Of a DNA stretch of 64,000 nucleotides, positions 1 through 13,804 are shown in pieces. The notes under the pieces were generated by a model. That model made no database searches and was not told the DNA's origin. It saw only the letters and a program-made list of their open reading frames with translations. This stretch comes from Triglochin maritima (lineage: Eukaryota > Streptophyta > Magnoliopsida > Alismatales > Juncaginaceae): positions 16,274,501-16,338,500 of the forward strand of contig OY821770.1 of the NCBI GenBank assembly GCA_963682175.1. The letters are read 5' to 3'. Positions within the stretch are counted from its first letter, which is position 1. Each line of letters begins with the position of its first letter. Made by a program: the position numbers and the translations under genes.

Positions 1-3000
1 AACCGAGTGTCTCGAGTGTTACAATAAGCCTAACTATCTCATTAATTTGTATGTGTTGAGATGTTTGAGATTTAAAATAAGATAAGTGCCAAAGTAGAAA
101 AAATGAAAACAACATATAAACTATCGTCACATCGTGAAACTTGAATCATTTAGTGACATAAAAATAACTTAAATATTTTTACTCAAAAAAATAACTTAAA
201 TACTTGTTTAAAAGATAGAAAAGAGGATTTTGCTTTTCCTTAGGAGAAAACGTGATATGACAATTTTAGGCAGATCACATCCAAGATAACTCATGTATCA
301 AGAAAAAACGGTTGGAACTTCATGTACTATTAAATAACTCGTGAATGAAGGAGGTTAAAAGCAACAGAGAACGTGTTCTTCTTATGAGTTAGGATAAACG
401 GTAGTTCTGTCGAGAATTTACCAAAAAATGTGTCAGTATGGTCCTTTTCCCCTTACAGCATCTTTTTAATGTCGAGAACGACCTGACGACCTCACGACTG
501 GGTCGTGAGAGGTCACCAAATTTTTAACGTGGGTTTTCTTCGGTCGTGGATGGGTCGTCGACCTGGTCATCAATTATTTTATTATTTTTTGATTTTTTGT
601 TTTGTTTTTTGTTTTGTTTTGATTTTTTTAATTTTTTGTTTGAGTTTTTTTAAAAAAATTTAAATTTTTTTTTTTATAATTGTTTTGATTTTTTAGAATT
701 TTTTTTAATTTTTTTTAAATTTTTACCAAGATGGATTCCGAAATGATATGGATGAGAGATGTAAGTTGTTGTGGGTGGTGTTGGGTTGTGGTTAAGAGGT
801 GAATAATATAGGAAAAAGAAGAATGTGGGTTGAGGAAAGAGAAAACTGATGTGGAAGAGAGAGAAATCTGATTTTGAAGAGAGAAAGAACTGATGATCGG
901 GTCGTCCAGGTCATGGTTAGTGATGATCTTAAATGGACACTATAGGTTTTTTTACGAAGATAAATTACAAAAATGTTAATTACGGTTTCAAAGATCAAGA
1001 GATCTCATCGAAAGTGAGCATATTTGAAAGGTTAAATTGTAGTTTATCTTTCCTAATTGCGTTTTTAACCTTAACATACTCCACGCATGCAAACTGTGTA
1101 ATCTTTGAAGCATGTGGTACAGTGGTAGAACACAAAATTAGTTATTGATTTTAAAGTATCCGTTCAAACTTTTGTTAAGATAGTAGGTTGATCGCATACT
1201 TCAACATTAAGAAAACTATTTTCTTATTAAAAAAGAAAACTCTCCTCCTTGGAAATAACATTAGTTAAATAGTTTTCTTAAGAAACAAATTAAAACTTAA
1301 AACCACCAGATTTAATTTACACATGACTTCTAGTCCACTAAAATGAAATTATTACCTAATTTGTATGGGATTGCAAACTTGAAATCGATCGGCTAGTGGC
1401 TCGGATTACTAAAGATCGAGTAGAGCCATGAGCTGAGCAGAAGTTACAAGTTTCAACAAGTGAATCGCCGAGAATAAGCAGAACTTGTTCTACTTTCGTA
1501 TTACTATTTGCAATTTGTTCAGATAGTAGATCCCATCAGAATAATTAGATAATGGAAAACACTCTTAACGAATATATTACATCGTAAAGTGGAAAATGAT
1601 GCTCTTACATGGTTGAAATGTCAGAGTGATCTCCGCGTGTGGAATAATTAATTCCGCATCTCAAACTTTTGATTGGTCAGAGCCGTCATCGTTCACCAAA
1701 AGGAAATGGCGTAATCATTGCCACACTTTCATTACCAATTGGCCAACTTGAAGTTACTTTTCTCCGATAAGCAACCAGACTTTTAGCATATTTGAAGAAA
1801 ATCTAGAAAGATTAAGATATTAGCTAAAGAGATAGAACATTTAACTGCAACATGCTTTACTTACTAGTTACCACACATATGCATGTTAAGTTTTAACTTT
1901 ACACTTTACGTCATGCTTATTTTAGATTAAGTAACCGAGTTCATTGACAAAATAGCGTGACATTAATAATAAGAGTCGTCTAGTTATATTTAGAAGGACT
2001 GAGGTCGTTATATTTAGATTAATAATATAATAATAAGATTGTAATAATATTATTGCGAGGGAAGGAACTCATTAGTTTCAGATAGTGAAGAATTAGTGTA
2101 CATTATGTAAATATGGCTGAGAAGCTCAGTGGTTGTAGTCGTTTATTGACGGAAAATCTTATCGCATCTTGTTTTCGATCCGAAAGTAGGTGGATTGCAT
2201 CATGTGTTCATGGTGTGAATGATAAGATTTAGTTAAAACCAAATGAAAATCATAAGAGTTGTCTGGATATGGTTTGCATGAGTACTGAAGATTAACAATC
2301 AGTCCTAATTTTTTATATATTTAATGCATGAGAACTCAGGATTGCCACAATCATTTTCTCAAGAAGGATTATATTACTTACACAAAAAAATTGACACATT
2401 AAATAATGGAAATAATTGGATTAGATTAATAATAAATTAATTTTTTGTGGGATTTTAGTTAACTCAAAAACACACTTAAAAGTTGCACTTTGCAGTATTC
2501 AATTGCTTAAATAATGGATGAAAAGTGCAAATATCTTTTCAAGTGGATTGCTGCATGTACCTTCCAATTGATGTACGATGAAATTTCTTTTTCGAATCGA
2601 AAGAGAATATATCCAAAACCCTTGTATTTGATGGATTTGGTGACCACTTCTTATAAAAGGAAGATAACATACGATTTACCTTTTCGGTTGGTGACTACTT
2701 TTGAATTTTGATATGACATTGAACTAAAATTCTTTAATATTTCATTCACCACTTGTTCATTTAAAATTTTCTTGTAATTTCCAACCTAGCCTTAAATGAT
2801 TCAATTCTTTTGATTATTTATACGTATCTAACAAAGTAATACCGATGGATTTTTTTTATAAGATTTTTATCTGTTTGTCGGTATTCTTGTTAAACAAGTA
2901 CTGCTGTCATGCAATTTATTTATTTAGGAGAATTATACTTGTACCTTTTCACAATGAACAATATTATTTTTTATTATGACCTAGCTATACAATCGCTAAG

Positions 3001-3797
3001 ACCACTTTTTTGTTTTGTTTTGAGTTGTTTGTTTAGGGATCAAGATTGATACTCAATGGATCATTTTTATTTTTTGAAAAATGACACGATCTGATCCTAA
3101 GTGTTTTTGAATAGATAAATGATGTATATATGTAGAATTGTGATACTTACAATTTAAAGTAATTTTCATGATATTTGAACCAAAATTAACATGGGGATAC
3201 TCTTGGTAATCATGACATACTATGAAATCAAGTATTATAAACTTGTAGACATTAAAACACTTTTTCTATCAATCACCCTATATATTACTTCATGGTAAAG
3301 AATTATACGACAAATGAAGTACTAACTACAATTTCAAACCATACCAACAAGTTTTATCTTATATATTTTCAAGGGTGTTAACAGTAGTTTAGTATTTATA
3401 TTTAAATCTCACAAAACCTTAATACTCCTTACATCCCTAAAACTGCAACTCATCGAAAAACATGAGAACCATACTAGCAGACACGTCTCAAATGTTCATT
3501 GAGAATGCTAAAAATAGTAACGGATTCAAATTCAAATCTTACAAAACCCTAAACACTCTTGCCACTCCCAAAATCAAATCGCAACTCATTGAAGGAAAGG
3601 AAAAACATGAAACCACAAACTACCCCTAACCCCAAAAACCAAAACACAAGGGCATAGATGCAAACCAGAATTCAAAAGTCCAACAACCCTCCTCCACCTG
3701 GCTCAATACAAAACTCTGCTTCCATCATGTTTTCTTCTCCCACATCTCCCTAATCCCTCCTCTTCTCTTCATCCTCTGATCCCAAATTCTCTCAACT
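1..3797. other. AT-rich intergenic region, no gene recognised
   Basis: No open frame here resembles a known protein and no RNA gene is visible. The stretch is AT-rich, with a long T-run block near 585-720. The last 150 bases before 3828 are C- and T-rich and probably hold the promoter and 5' leader of the phospholipase D gene. I see no clear TATA box there. Confidence 0.6.
585..725. repeat. T-rich low-complexity tract
   Basis: The + strand is almost entirely T runs broken by single G or A bases. No coding potential. Such tracts often border or sit inside old transposons, but no terminal repeats could be assigned. Confidence 0.7.
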
Positions 3798-3826
3798 ACC
3801 ACCACCACCACCACCACCACCACCAC
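3798..3826 (+). repeat. ACC trinucleotide microsatellite in the PLD 5' leader
   Basis: About nine to ten ACC units run directly up to the ATG at 3828. The repeat lies in the untranslated leader, so length changes would not alter the protein but could affect translation or mRNA structure. Confidence 0.9.
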
Positions 3827-3827
3827 A

Positions 3828-6800
3828 ATGGATGGCTACAACCCCTACCCTTACAATCCAAACCCCAACAATCCCAATCCATCCAACCCTTACCCACCTC
3901 AATACCCCCCACAAAACCCCCAATACCATACTCCTCCTCCTCCTTCTTCATCATACCCATACAATCCAACTCATCCAACCCTCCAACCCCAACACTCTTT
4001 CGGTCTAATCCCCCAAACCTCCTTCACCCACCATGCCGATCCCCTCGCCCCAACTTATCCACACCCGACTTACCCCGATTCCGGTCCACACCCGACTTAC
4101 CCCGCCGATTCCGGTCCACGCCCAACTTACCCCGCCGATTCCGGTCCGCCCCTCCACTCCCTACTCTCCCGAGTCCGTATCTCCGAAACCGCTCCTCCGG
4201 TCCACTCCCCCCATTCCAAACCCTCCACCCCTTTCTCCCCCCAATTCTCCTCCTTCTCCCATAATTCTCAGGTCGTTCCGGCCGGTTCCGGTAATTCGTC
4301 CATCAAAATCCTCCTCCTGCACGGAAACCTCGATGTGTGGGTCTACGAGGCCAGAAACCTCCCCAACATGGACCAATTCTCCAGCACCTTTGGCGGCATG
4401 TTCGCCAACAATAACAACCGCACCGAGCAGAGCTCCTCCAAGATCACCAGCGATCCGTATGTCTCCTTCTCGGTTGCCAACGCTACGCTTGCTAGGACTT
4501 TCGTGATCAGCAACTGCGAGAATCCAGTCTGGAACCAGCATTTCTATGTGTCGGTTGCGCACCATGCGGCCGAGGTTAAGTTCATGGTTAAGGATAGTGA
4601 TGTCGTAGGTTCTCAGCTTATTGGGACGGTTGTGATTCCGGCTGATCAGATTCATTCCGGGGCGAAAGTTGAGGGGACTTATCCGGTTCTCGCGTCGAAC
4701 GGGAAGCCGTGTAAGGCTGGAGCTGTTTTGAGGCTTTCAATTCAGTATATCCCAATCGAGACTTTAACTATGTACCACCAGGGAGTTGGGTCGGGTCCGG
4801 AATACGTTGGAGTTCCCGGGACATATTTCCCACTAAGGAAAGGCGGGAGCGTTACGCTGTACCAGGATGCACATGTACCGGAGGGGTGCCTCCCGGAAGT
4901 GAGGATGGAGCATGGGGTTCCTTACAAGCATGGGCAGTGTTGGGTGGATATCACTCACGCGATAAGCAATGCTCGCCGGATGATTTACATTACCGGTTGG
5001 TCGGTTTATCATAAGGTTGAGTTGGTTAGGGACGGACGTGGATCGGTTCGTACTTTGGGGGATCTGCTTAAGGCGAAGTCGCAAGAAGGTGTGAGGGTTC
5101 TGTTGCTGGTTTGGGATGATCCCACTTCCAGGAACATTTTAGGTTATCAAAGGGTAAGCAACGACAACGTAATGTTATGCATCGGGATTTTTTACTCTCT
5201 TCATTGAGGAATACATATGTTGAGCTGAACCTCTAAGGCAACCATTTGTCAGTTTCAGGCCTAAGTCTGTGGGAACCAATTATTTATGGCCATATGATTG
5301 TTTTCTTGCTTCTTACTGAGCTGCACATGATTTTTTCTTCTTCTTCCGAATCCCTTTGATAAGTGGTTATGTAAATTTTAGATGGTAAGAAGGATTTAGA
5401 TTTTATTCTTCTCATATTTAGAACAACATGTATTTTTCAAGTCATTCAGAGCACTTTAATTTATCTTTTCACAAACATGTAAATAATTTAAGCCAAATAT
5501 CAGCTTCATTAGCTAACCATTGTAGAATATTATTTCCTTAATAACTAATATTTTCTTAATGAACCTGTGTCACAACAACTATATGAATCATTCTAATTAA
5601 ATGCTTTGTAGGTAGATTGTTGCTGATCATAATGCTGATTTAACATTTCTTCTAGTATATGATATTTACTTGCATTCTGGAACTATATCCCTAGGTTACT
5701 AATTTGATTGCTCCAGGAGATATTTTCTTCGTGAAGTATCAACTTTGTAGTGCATAGGACAGCATCCTGTTGTAATTTTGGTATTTGAAGTATCAATACC
5801 ATCCCTTTTCTTTCATTTATCTGGTCTTTGATTTTTTCACAATTTCAAAACATCTGACAGGATGGGCTTATGGGAACTCATGATGAAGAGACACGGAAGT
5901 TTTTCAAGCACTCTTCAGTAAAAGTTGTGCTTTGTCCTCGTGCGTCCGGAAAACGGCACGGCTGGGTGAAACAGCAGGTTATATTTGATGTTTTATTCAA
6001 ATTCATGGCATCCTTCTTCAGGTTGTTTTCCTGGGTCATATGTCAAATATGCATGTTCTAGTATTCAGTACAACTTTTCCGAACTGCATAACTCTGTATT
6101 CTCGCCATAATCATTTCCTTTCCGTGATTCCTTTTGTCATATATATTTCATCTACCGAATAACTTATATTTTTTTTTCATATGCTTAATTTAAATTCACA
6201 GCATAAACCCAGTTAATCTATTGGCTAGATAACTATGATTTAAGTCTTAATGTCTGATGCATTATAAATCTACATGGTTCTTACAATTTAGCAAATGTCA
6301 ATTTTCCCTCATATATCAGAATTGGGGTAGATAAAAAGGTAACTGTTTATATATTCCTGTATAATATGTCAGTGCCTTCCCGAGCTTGAAACTGGTTATG
6401 ATTTATAATAGTGATATTTCTTGTTACAGAGCATTTTTTTCATAGAAAGATAGATTTTTTTTGCAATGATGGCCAAAGCCTGTCATGAAAACTCTGCTAG
6501 AAACCTATGTCTAAGTTGCAGTACTTTCACATAGTTTCAAGTAACTTCTCGAAAACAATTTGCAAAGAGAGCAGATTTATGATTTTGTTTTTGGTAGAAT
6601 CATGGAATAGACGGTCAACAATAGGTAAGCTGTAAGCCCCTTATTCTTTTTGCCTTGCCTACGAAAGTTTCTGTTCATTTAAAGTTAGTTGGTGTAACTA
6701 GGCCTTTCTCCCAATTTTATATTATTATTGAGATTAAGGCATCCATTTTCGAAAGTTGAATTGACAAGAAGTAGTTGAATTTGCAGTTTAGATCCTTTTT

Positions 6801-9800
6801 AGATCATTACAGCCAATTGGTACAGACAGGATATGGAATGATACTTAGTAATGGTCATATAAATGCGAAAATTATTGCCATATATTTAGCAGGATTCATG
6901 ACATATATTAATGTTTCCACTCTTCACAGGAAGCTGGGTTGATCTTTACTCATCATCAGAAAACAGTTATCGTTGATGCTGATGCTGCCTTTGGCAAAAG
7001 GAAAATCGTTGCTTTCGTTGGAGGGCTTGATTTATGTGATGGAAGATATGATAATCCAACACACCCTCTTTTTAGAACATTGCAAACATTGCATAAAGAT
7101 GATTATCACAATCCCACACTCACGGTGCTTACCTAATATCATTTAGTGCTTTACTATTTGTTCTGATCATTTTTATATATGGCTAAGCTGGCAACAAAAA
7201 ACGATCAATGTGCAATTGATTCAATGAGCCAGGCCCTTTTTTCATCTTGGAACTCCTTAGTGTCTCAATGTATAATACTTATGGAGTAATTAATTATGTG
7301 AATACTCTTAAGTCTAGCCTCCTCACTTTTGTGTTTTATCTACAGGGAACTGGTGGTCCAAGGGAACCATGGCATGATTTGCATACCAAAATTGATGGTC
7401 CAGCAGCATATGATGTTCTAAAAAACTTTGAACAACGGTGGCTGAAGGCCTCAAAACCTGGTAGCATGGACAAATTCAAAAGAACCCCTGAAGATTCACT
7501 GCTTAAGATTGACAGAATGCCAGACATTATTGGGGTTGATGAATATCAACATATTGATGGCAATATCTCTGAGGATTGGCATGTCCAGGTAACATTAATT
7601 GTCAATTATGTTCCAGTTCGTAGTGTCGTAATTTTTTCTTTCAACTGACAACATCTCAATGAGAGCAGATATTTCGTTCTATTGATTCAAATTCTGTGAA
7701 AGGATTTCCAAATAAACAACCAAGAGATGCCTCACGCCAGGTAAACACATTTTGTTGTCGGTCTTGGAGCCATCATCTTTGTTGCTAAGTTGTGGTACAA
7801 CTGGTTGATTGACCTATATTATTATTTTTAACAGAATCTTGTTTGTGGGAAGAATATTTTGGTTGACATGAGTATACATACAGCATATGTGAAGGCCATT
7901 AGATCTGCCCAGCACTATATCTACATTGAGAACCAGTATTTCCTGGGTTCATCATATAATTGGGATTCATACAAGGACTTGGGTACGCTCTGCATTCTTT
8001 TTCTGCAAAATATATTTAACTCTTAGAAGAACATACACAAAAGTTAGCGGTCAAGAAGCTTAATTGTCACTTTGTAAGTAGATTTCTTCCTTCTGCAACA
8101 AAACATCCTTAGTAAGCCATCCACGAAATTGAACAAAGGACCCAAACTCAACTCCATACTTCCACACATGAACTCCTTCTCCACTGTCAAAACTTTAGCA
8201 ATTTGAACATGAAATCATGCACAAGGAGAACAATTCAATGTAGTAAAAAGCAAGATAGCTGATAAGGGGTAATTCAGCGAAAGAAGAACAATGATTAAAC
8301 ATAAAGATACAACAATTAAACTCAGTCCTTCGACAGAGGATGTCCAGCTTCTCTGGACTCAAACCACTAAAATTAAATTAAATTTGTTTAATTAGGTTCT
8401 ATGGGTCCATTTCCAATGAATCAAAGATCAAACTATTTTTGGCATTTGGATTAGGACTTAAATTAAATGACTACTTAAGTTGTTAGGGCCAAGGGTGCCT
8501 TTTCGAGGTGCTAGGGCCAGGGGTGATGTTAATGTTGCTTAGGTTAGGTTATGATAATACATGATTTTTTATGATTAATTAGCTTAATTATGATAATTTA
8601 TGAAGAAAAAAACATGTCATAAAATTGACAATGTGTGTCATGAACTCAAGATGAGACGCGAATCGGTTGAACATTTCATGAAATGACACATTAAGCGTCC
8701 TTCGTAATTGAATCAATTGTTTTTCTATTGATATTTTGCTCATTTCATATTGGCATCATGGGAAACATTTTCATATTGGCACAATATTGTGCTGGTAATC
8801 AGCTTAAATATCCCTGTCACATCCCACATAAATTTGTAGGCTTATTGACATTTTGCTCATATTTCATTCATTGCAACCTCTTCAGTTCAGCAGCATGTCT
8901 CGTGCTACGACTATGTATGTTTAGATTTGAATTAGGTTCAATTTCTTAAATTTTTATTTGGTGATGGTTGTATACCTGGAGTTTCACTTTTTCTGTAACA
9001 CAGTGGCAAACGTCTTTTCTTTTGCAAGGTAGCAATAGTCATTTTTCTCTCCTCTTGCAGGTGCTAATAATTTGATACCAATGGAAATTGCTCTAAAAGT
9101 TGCTAGCAAGATCAGAGCAAACGAAAGGTTTTCTGTTTATGTAGTTATTCCAATGTGGCCAGAGGGTATTCCGACTGATATTTCCATACAACGTATTCTT
9201 TATTGGCAGGTCAGTCAATAATGCCTTTGATGTTGAGCCACCTTTTTTGTCTGTCATGTTTTGCTAGTTGAAAGAGTAGTATGAACACAGTGAAAGCATA
9301 AGTTGCACATCTGCTATTCCCATTCATGATATAAAGGTATAAAACTAATGCACTCATTTTGATTTTGGTGAGCCATCTTGTGTTATCATGATCGGTCTAT
9401 TGTGTAACAAACACATCTTTGGATTGGATTTGTTTTGTCAGTTATACTTTCAGATCAAAATCCAAAGAATTAGGCGATTCTTATTAGTCTTTTACATGCA
9501 ACATTGATGTAGAGAAGCAAATCTGAAATGAACTTTATGTTCGTTATATGAAACAATACTGTATTATCACAATATAAATAATATTGTAGATTTCCCATTT
9601 CTATCATGGCTTGACATTTTATCTTACGCTCTGCAAAGGAGTCAATGTCGACAATACTAAAGCCTCTAAGAAGCTCCTGCCCTGGCCTGTAAAGAGAATT
9701 CCACATGTAACTTAGAAGGGTCTCTTAAAATAGAGATTATTTCCAATTGAGCCTTGACTTGTAATGCAATAACCAACCACTAAAAAGCCCACACGAAACA

Positions 9801-12745
9801 AATGAACCAAGAGTTTTTTTCCAAGTAAATGAGGCAAGAGTTCATTTTACTTTCGTTGTTCAACATGATTGATTACACAGAAAGAATTGTTTGACATGTA
9901 TTTTCCGAAAAATGAGATAGACTCATCCTTAATTGTTTGAACGTCTATAAGATTTGGTTAAAAGGCAACCCGACTCGAGTGGGGGAAGCCGGGAGGATAT
10001 ATTTATATGCAAGCTTCTAATTGCCTTTGGCAGAGTGGTTGTTTCTATTATCTACAATATCTATGTGCTCAACGTTCTTATTGTATTTTTGTTTGTCTAA
10101 GTTTTTTTTAGTTTCTATTGGTCCATCATGCTTCCAGACTCTTAGTCTCAGCACGTATCTGGATTTTTTTTTTGGTTAGACGTAAACTATAGACAACATT
10201 CAAATGTGAACCTCTTATCCTCCTGCAGAACAAAACAATGCAAATGATGTATGAGATTATATACAAGGCTTTAGTAGAGGTTGGCCTGCAAGATGTATAT
10301 ACACCACAAGATTACTTGAACTTCTTTTGCTTGGGAAACCGGGAGGCCCTGGATGCAAGTGCTCCCCCAGTTCGTAAATCATCTACACCAATTACTCCCA
10401 CAGTAAGTTCCTCTCCTCTTTATCATTTCATTTGTATCTCATTCGTTGATATGCATTCACATAGTCCATATGATCATTTTCTATTTTCCTGTGAAAATGG
10501 ATCTGTTGATAACTAAGCAACCATTTGAAGTTTTTTGGTTAACTATGTTTAACTACAGGTGCTTGCTCAAAAGAGTCGGAGATTCATGATTTACGTTCAT
10601 TCGAAAGGCATGATTGTGGATGATGAATATTTGATAGTGGGATCAGCAAACATCAATCAACGGTCCCTGGAAGGCACTAGAGACACGGAAATTGCGATGG
10701 GTGCTTACCAGCCTCAACAAACTTGGGCAGTAAAAAGATGTGGTCCTCGTGGTCATGTGAGTTTATCCTAAGCAAGCAGCTACGTTAATCACGTGCCCAA
10801 ATTTTTAGATATTTGTCTTGACATTTTTGTGCCTTATCTTCTTTGTGCATTCTTTCCACTTTCATCTTCACCTTTTGCATTATGAGTTATGTTATGATGT
10901 ATAACTCATAGCTCTTATAAGTTCTCTATTCATATCACATGATGTAGGATTTATTCATGTAGTGCATGGGCACAAAAGGTGCCTCCTGGGTAGGGGTGGC
11001 AACGGTTATCCGGAACCGGTCAAATCGAACCTAATCCGGTGGTACCGAACTGGAATTGTACCGGGGTAAAACGGATATGGGTCGGATTTAGTTACCCAAT
11101 TTCAGAACCAACCCGGTTTTGGTTATTGGAATCGGATCCGGATCTGAAATCGGAGTATTATTACAAAAAAGCTACGAATCTGAAACTGGAGTATTATAAC
11201 AAAAAAAATCAACTCTAAAAAGCTATTGTAAGAAATGAAAAAAAAAACAATTCGCAGAGGTAAAAATTGAAAAATTTATAGGTTTTGTACCGGATCTGGT
11301 TCCAACGGATTTGGTTATAGGTACCCATGATCCCATCGGATTCGGTTCGGTTATGGATACCCAAGTAGAATATGGATATGGTTCCGGTTCTCCCAATACC
11401 GAACCGGAACCGATCCGTTGTCATTCCTACTCTTGTGCCTAGGGTCACATGTTTTACACATGGGAGTGTCATTTTACGTAGGATGTTCTTTAGAAGCAAC
11501 AATTGCGGTTTTAGATCTCCTTGTTTGCCAAAAAAAAGTGCATGTTTTCTATTCGTCTCTTACGTTAGTTAAACTAGTTAAAATTACTGTGCTTCGAGAA
11601 TCATGTAGTACATCTTACATCCACGACTCCATGTTTGTGACTCAATTGAGATTTCAAAGTGGAATGCATCCATAACTTCAAGAAAAGCACTTCCTAGAAC
11701 CAAGATTTGCAATTTTCATTTCATTCAAATTGTAAGCTGACATGCAACTAGGAGGCACAAATACTTCTAGACCCTTGATGTATCGTATTGTACCCATATC
11801 AGATACTGATACTCCCACGACACTTCCGGATACATATTCGATACTTCATTTGGAGTATCCTAATTAAAAAATATAATTTTAAATTTGGATACTTTAGGAT
11901 ACTTCATAGACACTTTTTGATACTTTTAGTTGGATACTTTCACATAAGATTTTAAAACTAAAAACAAGAAACATACTATAGTATTGTCTATGGAATACTC
12001 ATCCATGTAGGCTTTTAGATTGAGTGTTATACTAAATAATTTGTTGTATAACTCTCTTTTTATTTCATTTCAATTCACTTTCTGAATTCTTTTTTCTATT
12101 TTTTATACTCATTGATTTCTTTTAGGATAAAATGGCATCATACTCATATTAAATAAAATTTGATGTAGACGTATGTTGTACCCATGTTGTATCTTATCCT
12201 ACTTCTATGAAAAATCCATATCCGTATCGTACCATACTTGTATCCCATAATATTGATACCTATGCTCGGGTTTACATCGTTTTTTTCATGGATTGTGTTC
12301 ACCTTTTGGTAAATGGTACCATGGGGATTTGACTCTTCTATGGACCCATGAATGTGACAGGAATTTGTTCTCGCAGTAGTCCAAATTGGATAAGTTGCTT
12401 TGCAGTATCTCCTTGACTTACGTCCCGTTTCCGCTCATGCAGATTTACGCTTACAGAATGTCTTTGTGGGCCGAGCACACCGGCACAATAGAAGAATGTT
12501 TTAACCAGCCGGAGAGCCTTGATTGCATGAGAAGAGTGTTGTCAATGGGAGAGATGAACTGGAACCAGTTTATTAGCAATGAAGTGACCGAGATGAGAGG
12601 GCACTTGCTGAAATACCCTGTTGATGTAGACAAACGAGGTGTGGTGAAGCCTCTAGCTGGATGTGAGACCTTCCCAGACCTTGGTGGAAACATTTGCGGA
12701 AGCAGCGGGACAATCATAGCTATTCAAGAGAACCTCACAATATGA
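3828..12745 (+). CDS. PLDbeta: Phospholipase D beta-type (C2-PLD), ten exons
   Basis: Hydrolyses phosphatidylcholine and related lipids to phosphatidic acid. The C2 class binds membranes with Ca2+, and beta forms need PIP2 (family knowledge). Exons: 3828-5153, 5861-5977, 6930-7124, 7346-7588, 7669-7740, 7835-7982, 9061-9209, 10229-10402, 10559-10756, 12443-12745. All introns are GT-AG and joining them gives one uninterrupted frame of 974 codons. Residues 1-155 are rich in Pro, Tyr and Asn with a repeated TYPADSGP unit. A C2 domain follows at about 156-308 ([16 protein letters not shown]). First HKD motif: H490, K492, D497 (HHQKTVIVD). Second: H822, K824, D829 ([10 protein letters not shown]). 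The protein ends in IAIQENLTI. The Pro-rich head and ten exons favour beta over gamma, but the head is shorter than in Arabidopsis beta forms. It appears intact, and both HKD motifs are complete. Confidence 0.93.
5978..10228 (+). other. Larger PLD introns 2, 6 and 7
   Basis: Introns at 5978-6929, 7983-9060 and 9210-10228 are T-rich. I found no terminal repeats, target duplications or coding similarity in them. Intron 1 (5154-5860) is similar. Confidence 0.6.
10991..11429. mobile_element. hAT-type MITE in the last PLD intron
   Basis: The element begins TAGGGGTGGCAACGG and ends CCGTTGTCATTCCTA, which are imperfect inverted termini of the form seen in plant hAT elements. The flanking 8-mers are CTCCTGGG (10983-10990) and CTCTTGTG (11430-11437), matching at 6 of 8, consistent with an aged 8-bp target duplication. 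The interior is rich in GGTACC, GGATCC and CCGGTT-like words in both orientations. No transposase is encoded. It lies in intron 9, well away from both splice sites. Confidence 0.65.
11765..12265. repeat. GATAC/GTATC-rich segment in PLD intron 9
   Basis: Words such as GTATCG, GATACT and GTATCC recur on both halves. The right half partly mirrors the left (for example CGTATTGTACCCATAT against ATCCGTATCGTACCATAC). It may be an old inverted-repeat transposon, but I could not fix its ends or a target duplication. Confidence 0.35.
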
Positions 12746-13262
12746 AGAACCCACATCCAACTGGCATTTGAAATTATAGTTTTATTTCATGAGCATTTCA
12801 AGTTGACAGAAAACTGGTTTGTGTTCGGTTGGTTTTGTTTTGTTAGAGACTGGATTTTCACATTGTTTATATGTATTTTCCTTTGTTTGGTTATGTTGGC
12901 CACTTACGTTACTTTAGATATCACTCACGTTTCAATCACATTGTATGTTAGTATTTTCCCCTGGTTATGTTCTGAGTATAAGAGCTTGGTGGGTCACGTT
13001 TTGGCTGCACATAACATACTCATAATGGAAATGCTCGTCTATGGATAATAGAGGATAAAAGTTTGTTTCAACTTCTCCATGGATCGCTTCATCTCATGCT
13101 TACTATTCGTTTTGTTTGTCTATAAGAAAACATATTTTGTTAGATGTTTATTGAAAAATTTAATGTAAAAGGGCCCTTGAGGTTCAATATGTGGTAAAAG
13201 AAGCACATTTCGTGTCAATGATCTACCAAAGATGTCTACGTGTACATTGACTGGACGAGATC
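12746..13262. other. PLD 3' flank and intergenic spacer
   Basis: Contains the probable 3' untranslated region of the PLD gene, T-rich, followed by spacer. No other gene seen. Confidence 0.5.
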
Positions 13263-13800
13263 CTAAAGCAGCATCCTCAGCTCGCCCAATCAGGCATCCA
13301 GACCTCTACACTACGAGTGGCCAAAGACATCTCCGAGAGCAATCCCGGCTGTCGCGTCCTCGTCACCTCTGAAACCACCACAATCGCGTCCTCGTCACCT
13401 CTGCAACCCCGTCTGTCGCCCAATCAGGCAACGGTTCGTGCCAGTGACGGAAGAGGTGATTGACGGGAGGCTTACCGAAGAGGAGGTCAACTTTATTCTG
13501 GGGCGAGAATTGCCACGGATAATAGAAGAAAACGTGGAGGCATTCTGCGCGAAACTGGCCGAGTCGGGAACGGAAGCTCATGAGAGGATGTTCTGGGCTG
13601 TGCACCCGGTCGGGCCTGCAATACTTAACGGGATGGAGAGGCGGCTCCGGTTGGCAGCAGATAAGTTGGAGGGCTCTGAAAGACTATGGGAATACCAGTA
13701 GTAACACAAATGTTTATGTTTTTGAAAAGAGGTTTGGGCCTGGGATTAGCTTTGAGGGTTTTCTTGAAGGGTTCTTGTTTGATTCTCAAGTTAAGTTGGG
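13263..13800 (+). pseudogene. Type III polyketide synthase (chalcone synthase-like) remnant
   Basis: The reading frames resemble the second exon of plant type III polyketide synthases, closest in my memory to the anther LAP5/LAP6 group. Near 13320-13385 there is VAKDISESNPGCRVLVTSET. Then comes a gap, then VIDGRLTEEEVNF at 13450-13488. MFWAVHPVGPAIL near 13588-13626 carries the catalytic His, with the usual second Gly changed to Val. After a frameshift near 13680, DYGNTSSNT carries the catalytic Asn, and FGPGISFEGFLEGFL closes the fold. The N-terminal exon with the catalytic Cys is absent. A duplicated 20-mer (about 13353 and 13385) lies at the internal gap. Broken and not functional. Confidence 0.8.
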
Positions 13801-13804
13801 ATAA

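Noticed and set aside
933..1148. Open frame of 71 codons (+)
   Set aside because: No similarity recognised and it overlaps repetitive sequence. Treated as chance.
2514..2711. Open frame of 65 codons (+) in the upstream spacer
   Set aside because: No recognisable motif, AT-rich composition and no support from context. Likely chance.
4033..4655. Overlapping frames within PLD exon 1 on both strands
   Set aside because: Shadows of the Pro-rich coding sequence. The PLD frame explains the region.
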